NCBI GenBank assembly: GCA_947494305.1
Contig: CANLUL010000001.1
Location: 310,001 to 374,000 of the forward strand
From: an uncultured Sphingomonadaceae bacterium
GTDB taxonomy: Bacteria > Pseudomonadota > Alphaproteobacteria > Sphingomonadales > Sphingomonadaceae
Length of the DNA: 64,000 nt
Reading direction: 5' to 3'
In this document: one piece after another, positions 29,975 through 39,797 of the stretch
Numbering within the stretch: the stretch's first letter is position 1
Layout: each line of letters opens with the position of its first letter
Made by a program: the position numbers and the translations under genes
The notes under the pieces: model-generated
Seen by the model: the letters and a program-made list of their open reading frames with translations, nothing else
Told to the model about the DNA's origin: nothing
Database searches by the model: none

Positions 29975-31554
29975 ACATGTTGACCAAAGGACGTCCCACC
30001 AAACAGGAAGAGAATTTGATCATGCCTGACCAGACTGGAACCCAAACCGATACCGGCAATCGCGCATTGATGGTCGATGAGCCGTTGATTTTTGAACGAG
30101 GATCTGCTGACCGCAGCGGAATTGATCTACCAGAAGCGCCCGCGGTCGAAAATCGGCTTGGTGGTCTGGATCGATCCACCGATATCGGCTTGCCCGGATT
30201 GTCCGAAGCGGAAACCGTGCGTCATTACACCCGGCTCAGCCGTCAAAATTACGCGATTGATGTGGGATTATTTCCGCTGGGCAGTTGTACGATGAAACAT
30301 AATCCACGCCTCAATGAAAAAATGGCTCGGCTGAAAGGTTTTGCCGATATCCATCCGCTACAACCCATGGAATCGGTGCAGGGTGCTCTGCAGACCATCT
30401 ATGAACTCGCGGATTGGTTGAAGAAACTAACCGGCATGCCTGCGGTGGCCATGTCGCCAAAAGCCGGCGCGCATGGCGAGCTTTGCGGAATTTTGGCTAT
30501 TCGATCCGCACTTGAAGCACGCGGTGATGCTCGGGAAGTTATCCTGGTGCCGGAAAGTGCCCATGGAACTAACCCAGCAACCGCTGCGTTCGCTGGTTAC
30601 AAAGTGGAAGACATTCCTGCCAATGATGCAGGCCGGGTTGACTTGGAGGCGCTCAAAGCGCGCCTTGGTCCGGATGTCGCCGGTGTCATGATCACCAATC
30701 CCAATACATGCGGCTTGTTTGAGCCGGATATGAAGGCGATTTCGGATGCCGTGCATGAAGCGGGCGGTCTGGTTTACTGTGATGGCGCGAACTTCAATGC
30801 TATCGTAGGACGCGTGCGCCCAGGGGATTTGGGTGTCGATGCGATGCACATCAATCTGCACAAAACCTTCTCCACTCCACATGGTGGTGGTGGCCCGGGG
30901 TCAGGTCCAGTTGTATTTTCTGAAGCACTTGCGCCATATGCCCCACTTCCCTTTGTTGAGATCAATGAGGAAGGCCATTACTTTCTTGTTGAAGAAGAAA
31001 CAGCGGAAGACCATCATGAAAGCAGCTTTGGCCGGATGGTCGCGTTTCATGGGCAGATGGGCATGTTCACCCGTGCATTGACCTATATGCTGAGCCACGG
31101 TGCGGACGGATTGAAGCAGGTGTCAGAAGACGCGGTGCTCAATGCCAATTACATTTTGCGCCAGCTGGAAGACATACTCGATGCGCCTTTCGCGCATAGC
31201 GGTCCATGTATGCATGAGGCGCTATTCTCCGATAAGGGCTTCTCGAACGAACTAAGCACGCTAGATTTGGCGAAAGGCATGATTGATGAGGGCTATCACC
31301 CTATGACCATGTATTTCCCATTGGTGGTGCATGGCGCGATGCTGGTTGAACCGACCGAGACAGAAAGTAAGGCGGCTATTGACGAGTTCATCGGTGCTTT
31401 CCGATCAGTCGCAAAGCGCGCCAAAGCGGGTGATGAAGCCTTGAAAACAGCGCCGCATCATGCACCGCGTCGCCGTCTCGATGAAACGCTAGCCGCGCGT
31501 AAACCGATCCTGGTGTGGAAAGAACCGGAGGAATTTGCTGAAGCGGCGGAATAG
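29971..31554 (+). CDS. gcvPB: Glycine dehydrogenase (decarboxylating) subunit 2
   Basis: A 527-residue C-terminal half of the split P protein, carrying the PLP lysine K298 in NLHKTF followed by the glycine-rich [13 protein letters not shown]. Other conserved parts are [15 protein letters not shown] and [12 protein letters not shown]. An N-terminal stretch of about 30 polar residues precedes the conserved region, so initiation at a later ATG (30022) is possible; the four-base overlap with gcvPA favours 29971. The dihydrolipoamide dehydrogenase (L protein) is not in this window. Confidence 0.97.
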   Translation: MNMLTKGRPTKQEENLIMPDQTGTQTDTGNRALMVDEPLIFERGSADRSGIDLPEAPAVENRLGGLDRSTDIGLPGLSEAETVRHYTRLSRQNYAIDVGLFPLGSCTMKHNPRLNEKMARLKGFADIHPLQPMESVQGALQTIYELADWLKKLTGMPAVAMSPKAGAHGELCGILAIRSALEARGDAREVILVPESAHGTNPATAAFAGYKVEDIPANDAGRVDLEALKARLGPDVAGVMITNPNTCGLFEPDMKAISDAVHEAGGLVYCDGANFNAIVGRVRPGDLGVDAMHINLHKTFSTPHGGGGPGSGPVVFSEALAPYAPLPFVEINEEGHYFLVEEETAEDHHESSFGRMVAFHGQMGMFTRALTYMLSHGADGLKQVSEDAVLNANYILRQLEDILDAPFAHSGPCMHEALFSDKGFSNELSTLDLAKGMIDEGYHPMTMYFPLVVHGAMLVEPTETESKAAIDEFIGAFRSVAKRAKAGDEALKTAPHHAPRRRLDETLAARKPILVWKEPEEFAEAAE

Positions 31555-31565
31555 CGATCAACGCG

Positions 31566-32537
31566 ATGCTCCGTTTTCTCACCAATCTATTTGCCCTGTG
31601 GACAATATTGGGGACAGCCTGGGCATGGTTTGTGCCAGCGCATTTTTTGTGGGTTGTCGATGGCCGGTTTCAGCCCTTTGGCCAATCGCTGGTTAGCGTA
31701 ATGCTCGGTTTGATCATGCTGGGTATGGGGCTGACCTTGTCTTTTGATGATTTTAAACGCATCGCGAAGATTCCCAAATGTGTGGCATCGGGCGTGGCCT
31801 TGCAGTTCACAGTCATGCCACTGGCCGGGGTTTCTATAGCCATGATCTTTGGTTTGGAAGCAGGGCTAGCTGTTGGGCTGATCCTAGTCTCCTGTTGTCC
31901 AGGAGGCACGGCATCCAATGTGGTGGCTTATCTGGCTCGTGCCAATTTGGCTCTGTCGGTGACCATGACGATGGCATCGACCCTTATTGCGGTCATCGCA
32001 ACACCAATCCTCACTGGATGGTTGGCCGGAAAATATGTGGAGATCGATCAGTGGAACCTGTTTATCAATATGGTTTCTATCGTATTGCTACCAGTGATTG
32101 CAGGCGTTTTACTCAATCGATATTTGCCTGGCTTGACCAGCAAGATATCCATCATCTCTCCACTTGCATCGGTTATTGTTGTGGTGCTGATTGTTGGCGG
32201 GATTATTGCCAATAGCAAAGCGTTGATCGAGGAGCATTTTGGGGTACTCATGCTGGCAGTGCTATTGCTGCATGTCTTCGGTTTTGGGCTGGGATATCTA
32301 ATTACCAAGGCGCTGGGATTTGGCGTAGAAGAACGGCGTACTATTAGTATCGAAGTGGGTATGCAGAATAGCGGACTGGGCTCAAGCCTCGCTTCAACGC
32401 CCACATTTGCGGCACAATTTGCCAATCCGATGCAAGCGGCACTCGCGCCGGTTCCGAGCGCGATATCGGCAGTTTATCATGTTGTGATCGGTAGTTTCCT
32501 GGCGGCTGTCTGGCGGCGGCAGGCGATTGAAGAGTGA
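31566..32537 (+). CDS. Bile acid:sodium symporter (BASS) family transporter
   Basis: A 323-residue integral membrane protein with about ten helices. BASS-family signatures are present: LVSCCPGGTASNVVAYLA, near the sodium site, and IEVGMQNSGLGSSL. Bacterial members carry organic anions such as pantoate, 2-keto acids or bile acids with sodium; the substrate here cannot be told. It starts 11 bases after gcvPB and ends in a GTGA overlap with the next gene, so it may be read through from the gcv operon. Confidence 0.9.
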   Translation: MLRFLTNLFALWTILGTAWAWFVPAHFLWVVDGRFQPFGQSLVSVMLGLIMLGMGLTLSFDDFKRIAKIPKCVASGVALQFTVMPLAGVSIAMIFGLEAGLAVGLILVSCCPGGTASNVVAYLARANLALSVTMTMASTLIAVIATPILTGWLAGKYVEIDQWNLFINMVSIVLLPVIAGVLLNRYLPGLTSKISIISPLASVIVVVLIVGGIIANSKALIEEHFGVLMLAVLLLHVFGFGLGYLITKALGFGVEERRTISIEVGMQNSGLGSSLASTPTFAAQFANPMQAALAPVPSAISAVYHVVIGSFLAAVWRRQAIEE

Positions 32538-33172
32538 CGGATTCCAAACCCTGGTTCACCGACAAGCCGAATCCTGCAGACCAAAAACACGCGCCTGCGA
32601 CGATGCGCAATAGGGACGCGATAGTTTCTGTTCTTAGCCAAATTTTGCCAAAGACCGGGACTATTCTCGAAATCGCCAGCGGCACTGGAGAGCATGCGGT
32701 CTATTTTGGTCAGAAATTTCCCGATCTGACGTTTCAACCCAGTGATCCGGACCCGGAATGCTGTCGGTCGATAGCGGCCTGGACTGCGCGTGAACAGGTC
32801 GAAAACGTTCTGCCACCCATCCAGCTGGATGCGTTGGAAAATACATGGGATATTAAAGCACCTGCAGTGATATTATGCATCAATATGATCCATATAGCGC
32901 CTTGGGAAGCCGCGATCGGTTTGTTCGATCATGCTGCCAAACTGCTTTCCGTGGGTGCGCCCCTATATCTCTATGGGCCCTATTTTCGGGACGGAGTGGA
33001 ACCTGCAGAAGGTAATCTGGCCTTTGAACGCAGCCTGAAGAGCCGCAATCTGCAATGGGGCATCAGGGATGTTGCAGATATGGATGCGCTCGCCCAGAAG
33101 ACCGGTTTCAAACGCGAACAGCTAATCGAGATGCCAGCGAACAATATTTCGCTTATCTATCGCAAAACATAA
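32534..33172 (+). CDS. DUF938 family class I SAM-dependent methyltransferase
   Basis: A 212-residue protein with the SAM-binding motif ILEIASGTGEHAVYF (about 44-58) and acidic loop FQPSDPDPE. DUF938 hallmarks are CINMIHIAPWEA and LYLYGPYFRDG. The substrate is unknown for the family. It starts with GTG at 32534, overlapping the transporter stop by four bases. It ends 66 bases before the acyl-CoA synthetase gene. Confidence 0.88.
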   Translation: MTDSKPWFTDKPNPADQKHAPATMRNRDAIVSVLSQILPKTGTILEIASGTGEHAVYFGQKFPDLTFQPSDPDPECCRSIAAWTAREQVENVLPPIQLDALENTWDIKAPAVILCINMIHIAPWEAAIGLFDHAAKLLSVGAPLYLYGPYFRDGVEPAEGNLAFERSLKSRNLQWGIRDVADMDALAQKTGFKREQLIEMPANNISLIYRKT

Positions 33173-33238
33173 TATTCTTGCACTTGCCATGCTCCAAATG
33201 CCCGCTTAACAAAGCGCAAAAGAAAAAGGAGTGGGCAA

Positions 33239-34807
33239 ATGAGCGAGAGAATTTGCATTGGGTCATGCGTATCATATTGGGCGGAGAAGACGCCTGACAA
33301 TATTGCAACCGATGATCCCACCGGAACCCAAACATATGCTGAATTGGACGCGCGAGCGACCAAAATAGCGCAAGCCCTGATCGGTGCGGGTCTGACAAAG
33401 GGCGACCGCGTTGCTTGGTTAGGGAAAAATAGCTCAGCCTTTTTCACAATGTTCGTTGCTTGTAGTCGGGCCGGTATGGTGATTGCACCCATCGGTTGGC
33501 GACTGGCCGCTCCTGAGGTCGCCTATGTTCTTTCCGATACGCAAGCGCCACTACTGATCTGCGATCCTGAGTTTTTGGAAATTGGACAGAAAGCAGGAGA
33601 AGATGTTGCGACACTGAAAACCATTCTGGCCAATGGTCAGGCAGATGGTGCCCAAAGTGTCGATCAATGGTTAGATGACACAACGTCAGGGGATTTGCCT
33701 CAAACCGGTGTGCAAGACGGCGTGCTGCAACTATATACGTCGGGCACAACGGGCAATCCAAAGGGTGCGGTTCTGTCCAACCATAATCTGCATGCGGTTC
33801 GGCCGCTTATGGACAATGACCAATTCGAATGGGTACGCCTTGATCCCGGTGAGCGAATGCTGGCGGTCATGCCGATTGCGCATATTGCCGGCTCGGGGAT
33901 TGGAATTATCGCTTTCTATCAGGGGGGGCATCTTATGGTGCTGCCTGAGTTTACGCCCGATGGTGTGCTCGACTGTATCGATCAGGGCCTAGTTGGATTC
34001 TTCTTGGTGCCAACAGCATTGCAGATGCTGGTCATGCATCCGCGCGCGCAAAGTACCGACTTTTCTCGCGTGCGTGGTGTCTCTTACGGCGCTGCTCCAA
34101 TTCCGCTAGAATTGCTGCGGCAATGTATAAAAACGATGCCCAATGCCATGTTCTGCCAGCAATATGGTATGACAGAAACGACCGGCACCGTTTGTATATT
34201 GCCGCCCGAAGACCATGATCCGGAAGGCAATGAACGGATGCGCGGTATTGGTATTCCGTTGCCAGGTGTCGAAATGAAAATTGTCGATGAAAATCACCAG
34301 GAAGTAGCCCCGAACACCATTGGCGAAATTGCGACCCGCAGCGATTTGAATATGCTGCATTATTTCAACAATGAGGCGAAGACCAAGGAAACCGTGGATG
34401 CCGATGGTTGGCTTTACACAGGCGATGCGGCGATCATGGATGAAGACGGTTATTTCTACATCAAGGACCGGGTAAAGGACATGATCATCTCAGGCGGTGA
34501 AAATGTCTATCCTGCAGAAGTCGAAAACGCGATCTTTGGCCATCCTCAGGTCAATGAAGTTGCTGTCATTGGCATTCCACACGAAAAATGGGGAGAGGCC
34601 GTTAAAGCCGTTGTCTCTCCAAAACCAGGAGTTGATGAGGTGGATACCGAAAGCGTCATTTCTTGGGCGAGGGAGCGCATCGCAGCATTCAAGGCACCGA
34701 AATCGGTTGATGTCATCGCCGAGTTGCCCAGAAACGCGAGCGGTAAAATATTGCGCCGAGAACTGCGTGATCCGTATTGGAAAGGGAAAGATCGCGGAGT
34801 CAATTAG
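33239..34807 (+). CDS. Acyl-CoA synthetase (AMP-dependent ligase family)
   Basis: A 522-residue ANL-superfamily enzyme that activates a carboxylate to acyl-AMP and then acyl-CoA. The AMP-binding P-loop-like motif YTSGTTGNPKG lies at about 166-176. Also present are QQYGMTETTG, the GWLYTGDAA hinge-region segment, DRVKDMIISGGENVYPAEVE and the catalytic C-terminal lysine in PRNASGKILRRELR. It resembles medium- or long-chain fatty acid and steroid side-chain ligases; the substrate is undetermined. AAAGGAG precedes the ATG. A bidirectional hairpin follows. Confidence 0.92.
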   Translation: MSERICIGSCVSYWAEKTPDNIATDDPTGTQTYAELDARATKIAQALIGAGLTKGDRVAWLGKNSSAFFTMFVACSRAGMVIAPIGWRLAAPEVAYVLSDTQAPLLICDPEFLEIGQKAGEDVATLKTILANGQADGAQSVDQWLDDTTSGDLPQTGVQDGVLQLYTSGTTGNPKGAVLSNHNLHAVRPLMDNDQFEWVRLDPGERMLAVMPIAHIAGSGIGIIAFYQGGHLMVLPEFTPDGVLDCIDQGLVGFFLVPTALQMLVMHPRAQSTDFSRVRGVSYGAAPIPLELLRQCIKTMPNAMFCQQYGMTETTGTVCILPPEDHDPEGNERMRGIGIPLPGVEMKIVDENHQEVAPNTIGEIATRSDLNMLHYFNNEAKTKETVDADGWLYTGDAAIMDEDGYFYIKDRVKDMIISGGENVYPAEVENAIFGHPQVNEVAVIGIPHEKWGEAVKAVVSPKPGVDEVDTESVISWARERIAAFKAPKSVDVIAELPRNASGKILRRELRDPYWKGKDRGVN

Positions 34808-34875
34808 CATCGCTCTTGTAGAGAAATGATTTATGGTTTGCTCTTGACCCAGCTGGCTATGACAATGGGAAAAAT

Positions 34876-34898
34876 GCGGGGTAGGAAACCCACCCCGC
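34876..34898 (-). terminator. Terminator of the OmpA-family gene
   Basis: GCGGGGT at 34876-34882 pairs with ACCCCGC at 34892-34898, and inner GG/CC pairing leaves a tiny loop. Read on the minus strand the hairpin is followed by ATTTTTCCC, a T-run, so it serves the OmpA-family gene. It may also block readthrough from the convergent ligase gene. Confidence 0.75.
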
Positions 34899-34904
34899 CA
34901 AGAC

Positions 34905-35786
34905 TTAAAGACCATCAAGCCCTTTACTAACCATAATATTGACAGCAACTCGCCGGTTTTGTGCTTTGCCTTCGGGTGTATCATTGCTTGCGAGAGGATC
35001 AGCTTTCGCCATTCCGGTTGGGGTTAACATACGATAAGGTTTCCAGCCACATGCCTGCTGCAAATAATTGACAACGCGACCAGCTCTTTTTTCGCTGAGC
35101 CTTTGGTTGAGCTCGTCACTTCCGGTTGAGTCCGTATAACCGACAACAAGGAGTAAGGAGTTTTTCATCCCTTCCGCAGCATTGGCAGTGGCGCACAGAT
35201 CGGCTTGACCCTGAGAGGAAAGCGCATACTTACCAGTATCGAAGTTCACATTTGTCGTGCCCTTAATATTATACTGATCGATATCGCCCATGCGGCCACG
35301 TAGCGCCTCGGTCGCTGCCGTCTGCTCTGCGAAGCCTTGCGCAGTACCATTGTGAATCATATTTGCAGTTTTGAGATCATTGTTCCGCAACTTGATTTGG
35401 CTCGCCACCAACTCACCACCAGATTGCAATGTTTTGACCGTGACCGGTAAACCGTTGAGTAGCGAACTGGCGCCAAGCTTACTGCGACTGATGCCCAGAA
35501 AACCTTTGCTGGCTCTTATCCGCGTGTCATCATTGATGGATATAATTGTTCTTGCACCATCAGCAGCGGTCACCTGCATCCGGTCACCGCTTCTTGCGGA
35601 AATGATGCCTTTAACTACCGGTCCTTCCGTTGCTACCGCATCGAGTTCAACGGCTTGCTGTCCTGATACGACAATATCTGTTCTGTCAGTTTCTGGTCTG
35701 TCTTGTGCAAACACGCTACTAGGCGCCAAAACCGCGAGGGTGGCGACCAGGAATTTAATTTTAGAATTCTGGGAAATGTCACTCAT
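34905..35786 (-). CDS. OmpA family outer membrane/peptidoglycan-binding protein
   Basis: A 293-residue exported protein with a signal peptide (about 1-27, ending VFA-QD). An N-terminal beta-rich domain (about 50-130, VVKGIISARSGDRMQVTAADG) resembles DUF5666-type modules. The C-terminal OmpA domain (about 175-285) includes VNFDTGKYALSSQGQADL and GYTDSTGSDELNQRLSEKRA, with the Asp and Arg that bind diaminopimelate. No eight-strand barrel is visible, so it is probably periplasmic or attached to the wall rather than a porin. GAAGGAG precedes the ATG. It is monocistronic. Confidence 0.9.
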   Translation of the reverse strand: MSDISQNSKIKFLVATLAVLAPSSVFAQDRPETDRTDIVVSGQQAVELDAVATEGPVVKGIISARSGDRMQVTAADGARTIISINDDTRIRASKGFLGISRSKLGASSLLNGLPVTVKTLQSGGELVASQIKLRNNDLKTANMIHNGTAQGFAEQTAATEALRGRMGDIDQYNIKGTTNVNFDTGKYALSSQGQADLCATANAAEGMKNSLLLVVGYTDSTGSDELNQRLSEKRAGRVVNYLQQACGWKPYRMLTPTGMAKADPLASNDTPEGKAQNRRVAVNIMVSKGLDGL

Positions 35787-36076
35787 TATTTTGCTCCTTC
35801 AAACAATATGAGCCGGTCCGGCGTGTTCGTGGCTTTATTCCGATTAGGTGCATAATGACCTACTCGAATATTAAATCCCCTGTTACCTCGATATACAAGA
35901 TACGCGGCATAGGGAACCTCAGTGTTCAGCCGATCCTTTCTGTTACATGAACACCCTCATCAGCATCGTCGGTTTTGTAGGCAATCCGAGCGTATGATGC
36001 GGCGAACAGTGCTAACCAGAATTGATGAGCATCATCGAGAGGCAGCCACAGAACTATAGAACACCGGAAAGATTTG
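35787..36076. other. Divergent intergenic region
   Basis: About 290 bases between the OmpA-family gene (minus) and the bicupin gene (plus), which should hold both promoters. It contains a GGAAC at 35910-35914, like the minus-35 element of EcfG-type sigma factors, but no matching minus-10. A short inverted repeat GATGA-GCA-TCATC occurs at 36024-36036. No gene or RNA is recognised. Confidence 0.4.
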
Positions 36077-37009
36077 ATGCAGGTCAATGCTAGTCCGTCG
36101 ACAATCAACAAGGCAGAACAGGACATTCACAGCGGATATTGGATCTCACAAATGCTCGATCGCGCACATATCGAATTTATTCAATCGCAACTTCTACCTT
36201 GGCAGCGCATTGGAACTGGTCTTGCACGGCCAGATGCGGAGTATAAGCTACTGAGCCGTGACCCTGCGGACGGGGCTTGTTCGGCGCTGATGCGTTATCC
36301 AGCAGGCTGGTCGCGTATCGGGCCAGAACATATTGCGGCGGACGAGGAGTTTTACATTCTCGAGGGCTCGTTGGAGATGGACGGGCATATTTATCCAGCT
36401 GATAGCTATGCCTATTTACCCGCTGGCTGGACGCGCAATGAAATGCGGTCGCCAAAGGGATGTGTACTGCTCGCCTTTTATAACCAAGAACCAGTTTTGG
36501 TGCCGGAAGCGGGCGATGGGTCAGCGGAAAAGGCGAACCGTGCTATCCGCCATCTCGATGTTGCGGCTATGCCTTGGGACATGACGTTAAACGACCCAAA
36601 ACTAAAACATCTCGGTATTTCCCGCAAGGACCTGCGCACCGACCCGGAAACTGGAGAACGAACGTTTCTCTCTTTGATATTACCGCAAGCATCGCCCGAG
36701 AGCAATGAAGGGCCACAGGAACTGCATCCGGTGGTCGAGGAGGCTTATGTGATCTCTGGATCAACGACTGGACCGCAAGGAACTATGTATCCGGGCGCTT
36801 ATTTTTGGCGGCCACCCGAAACACCACACGGCCCCTTTGGCGCGCGCTGGGGTAGCGTGTCATTGATCCGTTTCGTTGGCGGGAAGCATGTGAATGTGTG
36901 GACGGAAGAGAAGGCGGGTTTTGACTTTGATGCATCTTATGATCCCATCCTGCCGGATGAGCTGCAGCATTATGTAAAAACTGAATGGGTACCACCACCA
37001 GTTTATTGA
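36077..37009 (+). CDS. Two-domain cupin protein, unknown substrate
   Basis: A 310-residue cytoplasmic protein (no leader) with two cupin-like beta-barrels. Domain one (about 75-145) has PEHIAADEEFYILEGSLEMDG and YLPAGW. Domain two (about 210-290) has ELHPVVEEAYVISGS and YFWRPPETPHGPFG. The His/Glu pattern suggests a metal site, as in cupin dioxygenases or isomerases, but the first domain's metal ligands are incomplete. Start ATG 36077 follows GGAAAG by six bases; the adjacent TTG 36074 is less likely. It converges on the amidohydrolase gene 12 bases away. No specific function can be assigned. Confidence 0.75.
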   Translation: MQVNASPSTINKAEQDIHSGYWISQMLDRAHIEFIQSQLLPWQRIGTGLARPDAEYKLLSRDPADGACSALMRYPAGWSRIGPEHIAADEEFYILEGSLEMDGHIYPADSYAYLPAGWTRNEMRSPKGCVLLAFYNQEPVLVPEAGDGSAEKANRAIRHLDVAAMPWDMTLNDPKLKHLGISRKDLRTDPETGERTFLSLILPQASPESNEGPQELHPVVEEAYVISGSTTGPQGTMYPGAYFWRPPETPHGPFGARWGSVSLIRFVGGKHVNVWTEEKAGFDFDASYDPILPDELQHYVKTEWVPPPVY

Positions 37010-37021
37010 ACAGCATTTGGC

Positions 37022-38761
37022 CTAATTGGCCGGGAAATATTGCCCTTCAAAAACAACGCCCTGTACCTGAACGTTGCGGAGTTTTGCCGCGCCAACCTCA
37101 TAGGGATCAATATCCAGCACAGCGAAATCTGCCTTTTTCCCAGTCGCGATGGAGCCAACCATGGCATCCAACCCAATGACTTGCGCCGCTTCTATCGTTA
37201 TGGCTCGCAATGTTTTGTCGAGCGATAGCTTTTCATGGGGGGCCTTTACATTACCGTCGAGTGTCATTCGATTGCTAGCGACCCAAGCAAGGTAAAGGGG
37301 ATCAATTGGTGCCATGTTGAAATCGCTGTGCAAACCAAGCGGAACATTTTTGCGTTCCAACGAGCCAAGTCGATTCATCTGCGCTGCCCGGTCGGGACCA
37401 AGACCAGTCTCAGCATATTTGTCACCCAGGATACGGATGTAGTTCGGCTGTGCGGAAACCATGATCCCCATATCGGCAATTCGCCGGTTCTGAGCCTCCG
37501 TAGAATAGCCAAGATGTTCCATAATCAGCTTTTGCCCGTTTCGCGGGGCCAATTTTTCGGAGATACCGAGCACTACATCTAACCCTTTGTCTCCGTTGAC
37601 ATGGGTGTGGATGTTCCAACCGGCCTCCCAGAATTTTCGCGTGAATTTCTCTACCTCTTCGGGCTCGGTAATCCACTTGCCTTCATGACCATCCGAATAG
37701 CCCGGAGGGTTCATCTGCATATATTGCGCGAAGAATGCACCATCGGCGAGCAGCTTTACCCGATTGGAAAAGAAGAATTTACTGCTTTGATATTTGGATT
37801 GGATATCGGAGAGCCATGCATTGGGATCTTTGCCGACGACAGGTGCGATGGGGATGGCCAATATGCGAGACGGCGTCGTTGGTTGATCATAGAGACTTTT
37901 GAAAAGCGCGGACTCCATTTCCGGACCACCAAAGCCGCCAAACGCCAGATCAGCACTGGTGGTGACACCATTTTCCAACATCATTTGCCGCATATCGGCA
38001 AGGCCCTGCTGCATCTTCTTTGGTGAGAAGAGATAAGGTCGTAGCTTCTCAATTCCGCCAAACAAGGCGGTTTCATGAATGATACCGCTGGCAAAGTCGG
38101 CATGGCCGGGGGTAATTTGCGGCTTATCGAAATAGGCATTGAAAGCCGCTTGATCACCGATTTCAAGTAATTCTAGCGCTTTTGTGTTGGCAATGATTTC
38201 ATGAAAACTCCGTTGCCAGATAACCACTGGACGATTTGGCGCAATCCGATCCAGCGCGTACCTGTCCATTGCGCCATGGAACAATTGGTGATGACCCCAA
38301 GTGATAAACAGCTTCTCATCACTTTTTGCCAACTCTTCCTTCAAGCGTTTTTCATAATCTGCTCTGCCACGTGCGGCTGGATAGTTCTTGCCCGGCAATT
38401 CCCATGCCTCTGGGCTGATAAAGGGTAAGGGCAGCATCATGATGGTCTGCATCGGATGGATATGCGGTTCGATAAAACCGGGCATCAGGATGTTGGTTGC
38501 AAAGCGCCGGTCGATTTTGACGTTGCGACCCCTTGTCCAGGCTTCCAAGTCTTCCATTGACTGACCGAGACCCAGGATGATGCCGTCTGCGGTGGCGGCA
38601 TATTTCGCCTCGGGGAAACCCGGCTCCATGGTGATGATTTTCGCGGCTTCGTAAACTGTTACATCGGGGTAGGGGGTCGCAGCAGGTGTTTCTTCGGCCT
38701 GCGCAGAAGATGCAACAGCAACAACTAGAAGGATTAATAGATTTCGAATTAGGTCAGGCAT
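37022..38761 (-). CDS. Exported amidohydrolase, YtcJ-like
   Basis: A 579-residue metal-dependent hydrolase of the amidohydrolase superfamily, YtcJ/AepA subgroup. A signal peptide covers about residues 1-23 (ending AQAEE). Metal ligands are seen in MPGFIEPHIHP (HxH), HTHVNGDKG, EHLGYST and the aspartate in GLHSDFNMAPIDP. A C-terminal beta segment (KKADFAVLDIDPYEV) is typical. The reaction is probably hydrolysis of an N-acyl or cyclic amide; the substrate is unknown. The ATG at 38761 follows GAGGGG and begins the signal peptide; upstream in-frame codons to 38809 are ignored. It lies 22 bases after the transporter gene on the same strand, so the two form an operon. Confidence 0.87.
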   Translation of the reverse strand: MPDLIRNLLILLVVAVASSAQAEETPAATPYPDVTVYEAAKIITMEPGFPEAKYAATADGIILGLGQSMEDLEAWTRGRNVKIDRRFATNILMPGFIEPHIHPMQTIMMLPLPFISPEAWELPGKNYPAARGRADYEKRLKEELAKSDEKLFITWGHHQLFHGAMDRYALDRIAPNRPVVIWQRSFHEIIANTKALELLEIGDQAAFNAYFDKPQITPGHADFASGIIHETALFGGIEKLRPYLFSPKKMQQGLADMRQMMLENGVTTSADLAFGGFGGPEMESALFKSLYDQPTTPSRILAIPIAPVVGKDPNAWLSDIQSKYQSSKFFFSNRVKLLADGAFFAQYMQMNPPGYSDGHEGKWITEPEEVEKFTRKFWEAGWNIHTHVNGDKGLDVVLGISEKLAPRNGQKLIMEHLGYSTEAQNRRIADMGIMVSAQPNYIRILGDKYAETGLGPDRAAQMNRLGSLERKNVPLGLHSDFNMAPIDPLYLAWVASNRMTLDGNVKAPHEKLSLDKTLRAITIEAAQVIGLDAMVGSIATGKKADFAVLDIDPYEVGAAKLRNVQVQGVVFEGQYFPAN

Positions 38762-38783
38762 GATTTTCCCCTCGCAGCATAGG

Positions 38784-39707
38784 CTATGCGTTTTGCTCCG
38801 CTCTCGCAACCAGCTGTTTGCTGGCCTTTACATGCTCACGCCAAGCAATGAAAAGGCCCGAGCCTATAATGATGGGGGCGCCAATCCAGATAGATAGTCC
38901 TGGGAATTGATTGAAGATAAGAATTCCGAAAATAGTGGCCCAGAGCAATGCGGTGTAGTCCATCGGAACGATGGTGGAAACGGGTGCGAAGCGCAGGCTT
39001 TGGGTGATTGTGAGCTGCCCCAGCGCACCGAATATTCCAATCCCTAGAAGATATCCCCATGTTTGTGCATCGTGACCTCCGCCGTAAATATAAGCACAAA
39101 CGGCCAATGCCGGTAGCGTATAGACAGAGAACCAGAAGATGGTCACGATGCTGGTTTCTGTTCGCCCCAACATCCGTATTACGAGGGTAACGGCGGCAGT
39201 CACCAAAGCGCCGACCAATGCCACTGTGGCTCCGAAAGCGGGAATCAACGTGCCGCCCGGTTGGATAACGACCAATACGCCGATAAATCCGATGAGGATG
39301 GCGGACCAACGCTGGATACCCACTTTTTCACGCAGGATGAGAGCGGCGAACAACGTGGCAAAAATGGGTACAGTGAAACTGATGGTCGTTGCGTCGGCCA
39401 AAGGAAGCAACGTCATTGCCCAAAAATTCAAACCCATGGCAAATATACCCAGTGTCGAGCGCAATATATGCAGTCCGTGCTTGTCAGACCGTATTGCCGG
39501 CCAACCGGCTTCGCTTCGCCAGATCAACACACAGATGAGCGGCATCGCGGTTAATTGTCGGTAGAACAGGCTTTCGGTGACATGTACGCCTTGTTCGCCC
39601 GCCAGTTTTACAAAAGCAAACATGATACCGAGCGACAACATAGCCGCGAGCCGTGTCAAAATTCCCGCGATCGGACGGTTTTGTCCTAGGGTGGCGTCAT
39701 TGCTCAT
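38784..39707 (-). CDS. EamA/DMT superfamily transporter
   Basis: A 307-residue membrane protein with ten predicted helices arranged as two EamA repeats (about 15-150 and 160-295). Typical segments are PLADATTISFTVPIFATLFAALIL in the first repeat and PMDYTALLWATIFGILIF in the second. DMT proteins of this type export amino acids, nucleosides or other metabolites. It precedes the amidohydrolase gene, so transport of that enzyme's substrate or product is plausible but unproven. Confidence 0.9.
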   Translation of the reverse strand: MSNDATLGQNRPIAGILTRLAAMLSLGIMFAFVKLAGEQGVHVTESLFYRQLTAMPLICVLIWRSEAGWPAIRSDKHGLHILRSTLGIFAMGLNFWAMTLLPLADATTISFTVPIFATLFAALILREKVGIQRWSAILIGFIGVLVVIQPGGTLIPAFGATVALVGALVTAAVTLVIRMLGRTETSIVTIFWFSVYTLPALAVCAYIYGGGHDAQTWGYLLGIGIFGALGQLTITQSLRFAPVSTIVPMDYTALLWATIFGILIFNQFPGLSIWIGAPIIIGSGLFIAWREHVKASKQLVARAEQNA

Positions 39708-39797
39708 GTGATATTGCCAATAAAGATAGGGCCACAGTGGTTGTGCATTGGCGCGGTAAATAGCATATAGCCCGCAAAAGCAATCAGGAGTCTTTCA

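Noticed and set aside
35910-35935. EcfG-type stress promoter candidate
   Set aside because: A GGAAC minus-35-like element is present but no CGTT-like minus-10 follows at the right distance.
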